Positions 29,835 through 39,382 of a stretch of DNA of 64,000 nucleotides are shown piece after piece. The first letter of the stretch is position 1; each line of letters begins with the position of its first letter. The stretch is taken from NCBI RefSeq assembly GCF_051622035.1, contig NC_135365.1:28272001-28336000 (forward strand). Direction: 5' to 3'. Source of the DNA: Arctopsyche grandis. Its lineage: Eukaryota > Arthropoda > Insecta > Trichoptera > Hydropsychidae. The translations under genes and the position numbers were made by a program. The notes under the pieces were generated by a model. That model ran no database searches, was not told where the DNA came from, and was given only the letters and a program-made list of their open reading frames with translations.

Positions 29835-32518
29835 TAGGCTTGTGTAGTTCGCGAACGAACTAGGTCGTAAGAGCGCTCCCACAGGTGAACTAGTCGAACT
29901 AGTTCCCTCACTCCTCGTTCCTTAGTTCACTAGTTCGTGACCGAATGAGCGAGAGTGGGACGGCACAACACTTACTGCCGCTCGCTCACTGCACATGCGC
30001 TCGTTCACTCTTACGATCTAGTTCGTTCGCGAACTACACAAGACAGTTCGTTCGCGAACTACACAAGAATTTCATTAGTTTGTGACCGAATGAACGAGAG
30101 TGACGTTAACCGAACGTTAAACAAATTTTAAAATAATAAGACTCTGTCGTTATCAGGTAGCTTATGCTTCTAATGTATAATAACAATTTATTCATTTCTT
30201 TAATATACTTTAAAAATAGTTTACGTATAGGGTTAATGTGTTTTGTTATAGGCTATTTGTTACGATGTCATCAAAAAGAAAACATAGCCCCTTGTGGACT
30301 CATTTTACAGAAGACATTGATAATAAAAAAGCGAAATGTAACCATTGTTCAACAATAATAAGTATTGCGGGCGGATCTAATGGTAATTTAACCCGACATA
30401 TGAAAACAAAACACCTTTTGATCCCATTAACTGCTGAAAGACAAACACCGATATTACCTAGTTTAAACTCACTTCAATCAAGTCAAAGCACATGTGAATC
30501 AGAGAATATAATTTCAGCATCATCAAATATAGTAGACTCCCAACAATCGATGACCCAATACATTCGTAGACCACCGCCAGTTCGAAAGATTGAGCAAATT
30601 GATAAACAACTTGTCAAGATGGTAGCTAAAGGGCATCACGCCTTAAGAATCGTAGAAGAAACAGAATTTCGTAAACTTATTGAATTAGTTTCTCAATGCC
30701 CAGGCTATAAACTACCATCAAGAAAAACGTTATCGGAAAATTTAATGTCAAGAATTCACAATGACGTCATGGCTGAAGCAAAAATAAAGGTACAAGCAGC
30801 ACCAGCGTTGTCTCTTAGTACTGATGGTTGGACGTCTAGAAATAACGACAGCTATATAGCTATTGTAGCTCATTTTATAAATGAAGAGACTAAACTTCAC
30901 TCAGTATTACTTGGTTGTATCAATTATAAAGAGCGACATACTAGTCAAAACTTGTGCGACTTTATGAAAGTTGTTATGGCAGAGTGGAACATTTCACACA
31001 AAGTTGCCGCCATTGTTAGCGATAATGCAGCAAATATCTTATCTGCTGTTAGACTTGGTGATTGGCGGTCCATCTCATGTTTCGCTCACTCTCTAAATCT
31101 TGTTGTACAAGAAGCTACGAAAAAGATATGTGACGTTTTGGGAAGAGTTAAAAATATTGTCGAGTTTTTTAATCGTAGCACACAAGGAAAACATAAATTG
31201 GCTGCTACGCAGCAGCAAATGAATTTGCCTGTTCTTAAGCTCAAGCAGGATGTACAAACCCGCTGGAATTCCACTTTTGACATGCTCAAGCGAATAGTAC
31301 AGGTAAAGGATGCAGTGATTGCTACCGTTGCACTTCTACGCCCTGATTTAACTTTAAATGAAGGGGACTGGGAAGTAATAGAGGAAGTTTTACCGTTACT
31401 CAGTCCATTCTACGAGATTACCGTAGAAATAAGTGCCGAGAAAAACGTCACTTTATCTAAAATAATAATTTTATGTAATTTACTAAAAAATTTTTTACAA
31501 AGACATGTTTCTTACAATACAAAAATAGTTGATGTGCAGTCTCTGCTAAAGAAAGGCATGGAAGATCGTTTCAAAGATATAGAGAAGAATATGTTATACG
31601 CAGAGTGTACGATTTTGGATCCTCGATTTAAGACGAGGGGATTCAAAAATCAAAGAGCCTGTGAAATGGTAGTACAAGCCCTTAGAAATAAAATCGGCCA
31701 AGTACAATTAGTTCAAGGGGATACTCCAGAGGCTGTTCCTACTTCCAGCGACGCATCAACATCTATACCTAGTAATAAAAATAGCTGCATATGGGATGAA
31801 TACGACCAAGAGATACAAAAAATTACTAGGCCAGATAACCAGCTTGCTGCTGGCATTCGCGAATTAGATAAATACCTAAATGAAGAGTATCTAAATCGTA
31901 AAGAAGATCCGCTTCAATGGTGGCATGAACGTCGTTTGATATACCCTCACGTTTACGCGTATGTTTTGAAAAGATTTTGTGTCGTAGCAACATCTGTGCC
32001 CTGCGAACGCGTTTTTTCAGCGACGGGTCAAGTCCTTAATGAACGTAGAACACTACTGTCATCGAATAAAGTGTCCAAATTGATATTTTTACACAGTAAT
32101 ATGTAATATTTTTTTTCCATTTTATTTTTTTTTATACATACGATCTCACTCAAACAAGTCATTATGTTTAATTGTTAGGTAACAACTTTATAAGTGTAAG
32201 TGATATTTTTTATAAGAACTAACCAGTACCTAATAGTTATATAATTGTTGATTATTTCTAAAAAAATATAAAAAATTTGATTATTTTTGTTTTCTTTTTT
32301 GCGTCATGTGTTATTCTTTCATCGAGCCAAAACGAGCGAACGATCTGCGAGCGAACGAACGAGCGAACGATCACGCGAACGAACGAACGAACGAGCGAAC
32401 GATCTGCCTTTCACTGATTCGAGCTGGGAGCTGGCGAACTAGAAGAGCGAACTAGTTCGTTTAGGAGCGGCGAACTAAACTGAGCGATCTCAGTTGCGAA
32501 CTACTATGCCCAAGCCTA
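29835..32518 (+). mobile_element. Complete hAT transposon, 2684 bp
   Basis: A perfect 8-bp duplication CTGAAGAC lies at 29827-29834 and 32519-32526. Ends read TAGGCTTGTGTAGTTCGC and the inverse of TAGGCTTGGGCATAGTAG. Subterminal regions are crowded with GTTCGCGAAC and AACTAGTTCG palindromes on the left and GAACGAACGAGCGAACGATC repeats on the right. One intact transposase ORF lies inside. Intact ends, intact ORF and a perfect duplication suggest a recent insertion. Confidence 0.92.
30265..32106 (+). CDS. hAT-family transposase with BED zinc finger (613 aa)
   Basis: Cut-and-paste transposase for the surrounding element. I start at the MSSKRKHSP methionine; an in-frame ATG at 30238 would add nine residues. 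A BED finger sits at the N-terminus (C25, C28, H45, H50 in KCNHC...HMKTKH). The RNase-H-like core shows STDGWTS (D187), VSDNAANI (D253) and a SCFAHSLNL C..H motif (272-275). The all-alpha insertion follows, and the C-terminal hATC dimerisation region has SVPCERVFSATG with E581 and ends LIFLHSN. No frameshift or stop interrupts it, and length is normal for ZBED/Ac-type transposases. It is flanked on the left by the hairpin arrays, outside the element boundary. Confidence 0.92.
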   Translation: MSSKRKHSPLWTHFTEDIDNKKAKCNHCSTIISIAGGSNGNLTRHMKTKHLLIPLTAERQTPILPSLNSLQSSQSTCESENIISASSNIVDSQQSMTQYIRRPPPVRKIEQIDKQLVKMVAKGHHALRIVEETEFRKLIELVSQCPGYKLPSRKTLSENLMSRIHNDVMAEAKIKVQAAPALSLSTDGWTSRNNDSYIAIVAHFINEETKLHSVLLGCINYKERHTSQNLCDFMKVVMAEWNISHKVAAIVSDNAANILSAVRLGDWRSISCFAHSLNLVVQEATKKICDVLGRVKNIVEFFNRSTQGKHKLAATQQQMNLPVLKLKQDVQTRWNSTFDMLKRIVQVKDAVIATVALLRPDLTLNEGDWEVIEEVLPLLSPFYEITVEISAEKNVTLSKIIILCNLLKNFLQRHVSYNTKIVDVQSLLKKGMEDRFKDIEKNMLYAECTILDPRFKTRGFKNQRACEMVVQALRNKIGQVQLVQGDTPEAVPTSSDASTSIPSNKNSCIWDEYDQEIQKITRPDNQLAAGIRELDKYLNEEYLNRKEDPLQWWHERRLIYPHVYAYVLKRFCVVATSVPCERVFSATGQVLNERRTLLSSNKVSKLIFLHSNM

Positions 32519-32788
32519 CTGAAGACGGTTGAAACAATTGCCGTTTAGGCGGTTCAGACAATAACACCGAGAATCATGGCCATACGTCTTTGATATTAAA
32601 AACACTATCATTTCGTTCATTCATTCATTCACAAACTACAACATTACAAATAATACTACTAGCTATTACATACAAAGCTTTAAATATACAGTGTATTCTT
32701 ATCGGTTAATAATTATGAGCTTAATCTGAGCTTTTCAATCAAAAATCATAATCAATAGAAAAATATAGTAAAAATTCGATAATGAAAT

Positions 32789-33190
32789 GGTTCGGTGATT
32801 ACTAGTCAAATGTGAACCTGTCACAGGACAACTGGTCGCTCTAGATCGGTCACTCGTGATCATCCGTCACGCTAAAACTGGTCACGAGAAAACTAGTCAC
32901 ACGCTAAAACTGGTCACGAGAAAACTAGTCACACGCTAAAACTGGTCACGAGAAAACTAGTCACACGCTAAAACTGTTCACGAGAAAACTGGTCACACGC
33001 TAAAATTGGTCACGAGAAAACTGGTCACACGCTGAAACTGGTCACGAGAAAACTGGTCACACCCAAAAATTTAAAATTGGTCACACAAACAAAAATATTC
33101 TCAAATACTTTTTATTTACGAAATTTTTATTATTATCGACTAGACATATGTTCGAGCCAAAGGCCCTCGTGGCCGTGGCCGTGGCAGAGA
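32789..33190. mobile_element. GGTCACGAG-family inverted-repeat element, copy B
   Basis: Starts GGTTCGGTGATTACTAGTCA and carries five to six tandem units of 'ctggtcacgagaaaactagtcacacgctaaaa' type (period ~32). It then reads AT-rich sequence to GGCCCTCGTGGCCGTGGCC. Its inverse is 38826-39089. Left flank AATGAAAT has no match at the far right end of copy C, so B and C are not simply the two ends of one fresh insertion. Confidence 0.75.
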
Positions 33191-34120
33191 AGTGTTATAC
33201 AATAGAAGTGCCCCAAGGCATCAAAAGTGTCGACAGTTGAAGCGTGGCTGTAGCCACACTTAATTTTTTTCCGCCGCAGTCGTGTTCCGTGTATGGGGCT
33301 GGTCATATCTCTGATGCTGCGTACGGACCAAACCAACGACGATTTTGGTCCAACGATTTAACCATCAGGATAAAACCAGTAGCGTACAAAATATCGAAAT
33401 AAAAAATAAATTTAAAAATTGAAATTAAATATCAAAATTAAAAATATTATTATTATATTAAAATTAAATTCAAATATCAAAATAAAATTATAATCAATAT
33501 ATTAAAATTAAAATAAAATATTGAAAGTTAAAACAGAACATGCCCAATTTAAATAAATTTTCGAGATTGACCTAAAATTAGATCATCAACAATCACATTC
33601 AGATAATCCTCGACTTTTGTTTGTCGAAGATGTTTTGACTTACGTAGATACGCACTAAGATCGAAAAAAAAATCAAAGAATTATTATTTTTACTTCCCCG
33701 TAATGCGCCGTTACTGAGCATATATCATGTGTTAGTATGGGTGACCGAGTGATGGTTTCAACCCGAGACGTTGTCGGTTTTATCAAAGGAAATTTTTTTG
33801 TCTTCAATTGTTTCTCTCGTCGAAATAAATCAATTAATTAAATCATTTCAGAGATAAATTTTATCGGATAATGTCTTCAATTGTTTCTCTCGTCGAAATA
33901 AATCAAATAATTAAATCCATCTCAGAGGTAAAATTTATCGGATAATGTGTGATTATTAATTTTATTTCGACGAAAGAAAAAAAACCCTTTGACAAATCAC
34001 CGACATTTTTTTTGTTAAATATTTCATCGACGGCGAAACACATTGGTGTATCGTGACGACTTATAAGAAACAATAACAAGGTTTTTTTCGCTCGTAATTA
34101 TAATATTTCTCTGGTTGTAA

Positions 34121-35385
34121 TGCATAATATAAGCATTTTCTATCAAAATGTACGAGGCCTTAAATCTAAACTGGATAAATTAGGTTCTAACTCGGCTATT
34201 CAATGTGCTGACATCCTGGTACTAACGGAAACCTGGCTTGACGACTCTGTGCATGATTCTTTTTAATTTACATTAATTACATCTCAAAAATAATTAAGTA
34301 TTCAGACTATCTTTTATTCGCCGATGACCTTAAACTTTTTAAGACAGTTAAGTCTCATAGTGACGCAGCCCTTCTCCAATTGGACTTAGATGCGCTGTCA
34401 AGTTCGTCTGTCGATAATAAATTATTTTTTAGCATTCAAAAATGCTGTGTTCTCAATGTGACAAGATCTTCAAATCGCTTGATTTATCCATATCGCCTAA
34501 GTGGTGTTGAATTAAAGTTTGTAGATGAATATTGTGATTTGGGGGTCTTGTTCTCGAATAATTTTCAATTTAAACGACACATAGACAATATTTGTTTGCG
34601 TGCAACAAAAATGCTGGGATTCTTACTAAGAGTTAGCAAACCTTTCCAGAGTACGTTGGTGCTTAAAATTCTTTATGAATCTTTAGTACGTAGTATTCTA
34701 GAATTTTCTTCTATTATATGGAATCCTACCCATATAACTCATTCATTGAAGACTGAGAGAATCCAAAAACGGTTTCTCAGATATCTTTATTTGAAACAGT
34801 GTGGTTATTATCCTTGGCTATATCCTAGTGCATTCCTATTAGGGGCGTTAGGTTTCAACTCATTGGAGTCTCGTCGGAATATGTTACTGGGAAGACACTT
34901 TTTTAAGCTGTTGAATGGGATAATACACAATCGTCAGGTTCTAAAGGAATTTAGGTTTAATGCACCTTGTAAATTCAGGGACTTGAGAAATCGTGATTTG
35001 TTTGTTCCTCCTGTGGCTCGCACAAATATGTTGTCAACGGCTCCTATATCTAGAGCGATATATCTGCTTAACAGGATTTCTGGTGAAATTGACCTCTTCA
35101 ATATAAAATATACTAATCTGGTTGAGTGGTTGTTGAGGAATGCCAGTGGTTTATTTTGCCTATTATAAATATTAATGATTGTAATTACTTTATCTATGTT
35201 TTTTCTTTTTTTTATGATTTTATGATTTTAATGATGTTGTGTTAATATTGTTATTATTATAAGTTATTATTACTGTTATCATGTTATTATTACTGAATGA
35301 CCGGCCACAGCGACGCGTTGGAGATCTCTGTAATGTCACTGTGGCTAATATGTTAAATAAATAAATAAAAAAATAAAAAAAAATA
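34121..35385 (+). mobile_element. Internally deleted LINE with 3' hairpin and A-rich tail
   Basis: Opens with an endonuclease N-terminus (FYQNVRGLKSKLDKL, ILVLTETWLDD, about 34138-34260). It jumps to the reverse transcriptase catalytic region near 34300 (YLLFADDLKLF) and continues to a stop at 35168. The 3' end has a GCCACAG/CTGTGGC stem (35304-35310 and 35339-35345), then (AAAT)n and poly-A. The 5' end plus 3' end with a missing middle points to a deletion after or during insertion. Confidence 0.75.
34303..35168 (+). pseudogene. LINE reverse transcriptase 3' fragment
   Basis: Open from FADDLKLF (the catalytic Y/F-A-D-D box) through VELKFVDEYCDLGVLF, the LRATKMLGFLLR thumb region, and EFSSIIWNPTH, to a C-terminal RTNMLSTAPISRAIYLLNRI domain of jockey/CR1-type ORF2. 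The fingers and most of the palm upstream of FADD are gone, so it cannot be active. Confidence 0.8.
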
Positions 35386-35909
35386 TCGTCGTAATTCAAA
35401 ACATTGTTGTAATTCAAAACATCAACGATGATCTAATTTTAGCTCAATCTCGCTCGTTAGCTTAATTTTGATATTTAATTTCAATTTTTTTATTTCATTT
35501 TTATTTCGATATTTTGTACGCTACTGGTTTTAAAAGTTGGCCCAAAATCTTCGTTGGTTAAATATTTCCGAAGGGGGAAACACAGTAGTGTATCGTGACG
35601 ACTTATAAGAAACAATAACAAGGTTTTTTTCGCTCGTAATTATAATATTTCTCTGTTTGTAATGCGTTTTGTCGTAATTCTAAACATTGTTGTAATTCAA
35701 AATATCAACGATGATCTAATTTTAGCTCAATCTCGCTCGTTAGCTTAATTTTGATATTTAATTTCAATTTTTTTATTTAATTTTTATTTCGATATTTTGT
35801 ACGCTACTGGTTTTAAAAGTTGGCCCAAAATCGTCGTTGGTTTGGTGCGTACGGACCATAAGACGCGTAATCCTAACTTGTAAAATGCATGCATGCACAC
35901 TGCAAAATC

Positions 35910-36310
35910 TAATATTTAATTTCGAAAGAGACTTTAGTATGTAAGTATGTAAATAAATATTTAATGTTGGCTGGTAACATTGAAAACACATCGAAGATTC
36001 TATGACGATTCGATATGTTTTTTATATTTTTTTTTTCGATTCAAATAAATTGAATAAAAAAACAAATATATATACATATACATATATGTATTTTATTTTA
36101 AAGATTAAATTTTTTGATGTATGCGAATCTAATAGTAAATATTCATTTGTTTTTTTATTAAATTTATTTGAATCGAAAAAAAAAGTATAAAAAACACATA
36201 TATCGAATCGTCATAGAAACTTCGATGTGTTTTCAATGTTACCAGCCAACATTAAATATTTATTTACATACTTTCATATAATACAAAGTCTCTTTTGAAA
36301 TTATATACTC
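35910..36310. mobile_element. ~400-bp palindromic MITE
   Basis: Arms of about 145 bp are inverted: GAAAACACATCGAAGATTCTATGACGATTCG-type sequence on the left returns as its inverse near 36190-36235, and AATATTTAATGTTGGCTGGT returns near 36240. The centre is an ATATATACATATACATATATG run. There is no coding. Confidence 0.8.
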
Positions 36311-36839
36311 AAAAGAAAGAAAATCACGCCCACTAAAGGCTAACAATAAAAAAGTAAAAAAAAAAACAGTTTTTTTTACGAAGAATTTGAAAATTCTTAT
36401 GATAGAGTTTGTTATTTACGATTAAATTATTATTCTTCCATAAAAATAAATACATAGAATGACCGTATATTTAAAGTAAATGTATAATAAATAAGTAGTT
36501 TGGGGCGTTTCGACCTTACCCATCAGCTGTCGTCATATCGCTTTGGACTTCCCCGATATAATTATTAAAATTAATTTATTAAAAGTACCATAATGATCGT
36601 AAAACAATACCACTTGCTTGGTAATTATACAATTTCAATTTTATGCAAAGTACTTCAAATCGCCGAGTGTTATTAGCATAAGATGAAATGTACAATAAAA
36701 CAAAAATAAAAAATTATATATATGTTTTTTATATGTGTATAATATTTTATAATAAAAATATAAAATAATGATTTTAAACCCATTTATCTGGTAGTCTGCG
36801 CTCATCATTGTTTTCATGATTGATTGTGATTTATGAGTG
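36311..36839. other. AT-rich intergenic DNA
   Basis: Nothing recognised beyond AT-rich runs. Confidence 0.4.
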
Positions 36840-37207
36840 AAATTTTGATTAACTCTCTTCCATTTGGGCCTTACAGGGATGTTTTGTATTTGTAGTTGTT
36901 TCTTACATATTTATTGAAACTGCCTGTAGGTGCAATCCTTATGCTATATATTTTTTTAGTTGATATTTTTACTTTATCTGTTATTATTAAATGCTGTTTT
37001 TTATGTTTATGTATGGATGTATTTATGTTTATGTTCAAATGTATTTTTTTATGTATAATTGATGGGTGTATTATTTTCGTTGTGTATTGATTTGTGTTTA
37101 ATTTTTATTTTGTTTTTTTTGTGTTATGTTTTTGACCATTGTGGCGCTTTAGGAATTCCTGTTATGCCACAATGGTCTGTTTAGAATAAAATAAATAAAT
37201 AAATAAA
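36840..37207 (+). mobile_element. LINE 3' end with 12-bp hairpin and (AAAT)n tail
   Basis: T-rich 3'-UTR-like sequence followed by a perfect 12-bp stem GACCATTGTGGC (37134-37145) / GCCACAATGGTC (37166-37177), then AATAAAATAAATAAATAAATAAA. The same hairpin and tail recur inverted at about 37560-37690. No reverse transcriptase codons remain. Confidence 0.65.
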
Positions 37208-37559
37208 CTTATTTTATTATTATTTTAAGAATTTTTATTTACATTTTTTTTTACAGATTACACGTTGCAGTTCTTTATAGGACACTTTATTGTATCATAC
37301 TTTAACTTTAACACGAAATGTATCTTATGGAGCGGTTCAAATACATAAAAAAAAAAAATACCTGTGAGAACATCGACAATATTGGCTACTATATTATAAT
37401 TGTATGATATATGTACTTTCAAATAAATTTTAAAATATATACCTAAATCTAAATTACAGGGACAAAATTAAAAAAAAAACCTTTTATGCACAGTAAATAC
37501 AATGATTTATTATGTTTTCAACACATTATACATAAACATATTCTTGAATACATATTTAT

Positions 37560-37690
37560 TTATTTTATTCTAAACAGACCATTGTGGCATAACAGGAATT
37601 CCTAAAGCGCCACAATGGTCAAAAAATATAACCCAAAAAAAACAAAATAACAATTAATACATAACGAAAATAATATACTCATCAATTACA
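37560..37690 (-). mobile_element. Inverted copy of the same LINE 3' end
   Basis: Minus-strand copy of the hairpin and tail seen at 37134-37207 (TTTATTTTATTCTAAACAGA then GACCATTGTGGC at 37579). The two copies are about 370 bp apart in head-to-head 3' orientation. Confidence 0.7.
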
Positions 37691-38104
37691 TGAAATATAA
37701 AAAAAAATGCCGTTCAACAACATTCAGTGAATCATTGGGATACTCCTCGGTGCCTCCACATATGTACATACACTAATCCTTCAAAAACTGCAGCCGTCGA
37801 GCCTGATCGCTTATATTTCATCGGGAGCAATTCAGTTCGTAGCTTTGAGATAAGATCCACGCACCAGACCTATATTTTCATGTTTCGTACATATATAAAA
37901 CATTGCTAATTGTTGAATATGAGTAAATTGAGTAATTGTTGAATATGAGAAGTGAAAAATATGGAATAGTACAAGTGATATTGTTTTGAGTTGCTGACTA
38001 TCACCGATTTAATTACCAATGTATTGATAAGTAAGTAATATGTATGTACAATAGAACCACGATTATCCGTTTTCAACACATTATACATAAACATATTCTT
38101 GAAT

Positions 38105-38325
38105 ATATATTATTTGGTTTGATTTTTAAATGCTTTTTATTATTACGAAATTAAGTTCACAATACATCTTATATCTACATATTTTAATAGCTACTGATCT
38201 ACTGATCATTTTCTATTTTACAATTTTATTTTATTTGGTTAGTAATCATAGTATTATATTATTCTAATGTTAATGCACAACATAATAGGAGAAAGAGCTC
38301 AAAAACCTATTTACAATTGAATATA
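38105..38325 (-). mobile_element. Jockey-like LINE 3'-UTR fragment
   Basis: Nearly identical to the 3' UTR of the full-length LINE at 42507-42660 (ATAGCTACTGATCTACTGAT, then AAGAGCTCAAAAACCTATTT). It is a dead-on-arrival copy truncated right after the 3' UTR, and is also seen at 60729-60910. Confidence 0.75.
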
Positions 38326-38825
38326 TATTATAATATATAGATGACATATAGAAAATGTTTTACAATGTAACAAAGATAAACAAATAATATTACCGACGAT
38401 TTATTTATGTAGATGAGATGTAACAAGTTCATTATAAAATGACGAATTCACTTTTAGATACCGTCCATATTAAAGATGAAGCCGATGGCATAATCATCGC
38501 TCTTGTACAAAACATGCAGAATGACTCTTCGGCAACGTCCCATTGGCTCCGAAGCTGAGAAAACAAAACGACCTTCTTTTTTACATATAATTACTATTGT
38601 AACAAGTGAACATAAATAAAGGATCCTCTTACTAACACAATCAGTGTTTTCGTAGACCTCCCCGCGGTACATTTACCGCGGTGAATTAAGATTAAATTTT
38701 GATTTGACATTCGAACTGTCAAAGTGAAATGAACGCAAAAGCGATTGCCATGCGAACCTTCTCGGATGCGAGCGATGCTAACGTCAGATGGGCTGACAGA
38801 TGCCCGCAAACTCCTCGCGAAGACC
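38326..38825. other. Unassigned sequence inside the 32.8-39.1 kb inverted pair
   Basis: A minus-strand frame near 38454-38600 (RFVFSASEPMGRCRRVILHV, then LYKSDDYAIGFIFNMDG) is more balanced in composition than its surroundings, but I cannot match it to a family. It could be captured host sequence inside the transposon. Confidence 0.3.
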
Positions 38826-39089
38826 ACAAGCAACGGCCACGGCCACGGCCACGAGGGCCTTTGGCTCGAACATATGTCTAGTCGATAATAATAAAAATTT
38901 CGTAAATAAAAAGTATTTGAGAATATATTTGTTTGAGTGACCAATTTTAAATTTTTGGGTGTGACCAGTTTTCTCGTGACCAGTTTCAGCGTGTGACCAG
39001 TTTTAGCGTGACGGATGATCACGAGTGACCGATCTAGAGCGACCAGTTGTCCTGTGACAGGTTCACATTTGACTAGTAATCCCTTTACC
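38826..39089. mobile_element. GGTCACGAG-family inverted-repeat element, copy C
   Basis: Inverse of 32789-33190, ending CACATTTGACTAGTAATCCC then TTTACC. Fewer tandem units than copy B. Its right end is 139 bp before the start codon of the TMEM201-like gene, so it abuts or forms part of that promoter or 5' UTR. Confidence 0.75.
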
Positions 39090-39227
39090 GCTGTCAGTTA
39101 CGGGTGCAAGCTTCGTCGGCACTGGCCGTATAGCGCGACGTTAGGAGTGAATCGCGAGTGGCGGGCGGCCGCTTGGCGGGTGGTGATCGCTGTCTTTTGG
39201 CTCCCGTTCGGTTGATCTCCTCAAGGA

Positions 39228-39382
39228 ATGGCTGTGGATGAGGAAGTGAACATGGACACCAACACCAACACCAACACCAACACATCCGTACACCACCACT
39301 GGAAGGGAATGCTCGTCGTGATCGTCTTCAGCGTGGCTGCATTCATTATAGTCTCGTGCTTTCGGCTCTTCGCTTACCTCAG
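39228..39382 (+). CDS. TMEM201: TMEM201-like exon 1 (start, first membrane helix)
   Basis: MAVDEEVNM followed by a (TN)n run encoded by an ACCAACACC microsatellite, then the helix GMLVVIVFSVAAFIIVSCF. Donor AG|GTACAC at 39383. The short acidic/polar lead before the helix fits the luminal or nucleoplasmic N-terminus of the family. The TN run is expected to vary in length between alleles. Confidence 0.8.

Larger units (their letters stand above)
33321..35858. mobile_element. AT-rich inverted-repeat element interrupted by a LINE
   Basis: The left end GCGTACGGACCAAACCAACG at 33319 is matched by the inverse at the right end (TTGGTTTGGTGCGTACGGACC, about 35838-35856). Arms are AT-rich ('cgatattttgtacgctactggtttt'). 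The right arm is tandemly duplicated: 35386-35560 and about 35565-35858 share the block GTATCGTGACGACTTATAAG, also present at about 34050. A LINE is inserted at about 34121-35385. The family is related to the interior of the 4103-5190 element. Confidence 0.6.

Noticed and set aside
36896-37090. Hydrophobic plus-strand ORF
   Set aside because: T-rich LINE 3'-UTR sequence produces Phe/Leu/Ile runs by composition.
38594-39022. 142-codon minus-strand ORF
   Set aside because: Its first half is the tandem units of the inverted-repeat element; the remainder has no recognised motif.
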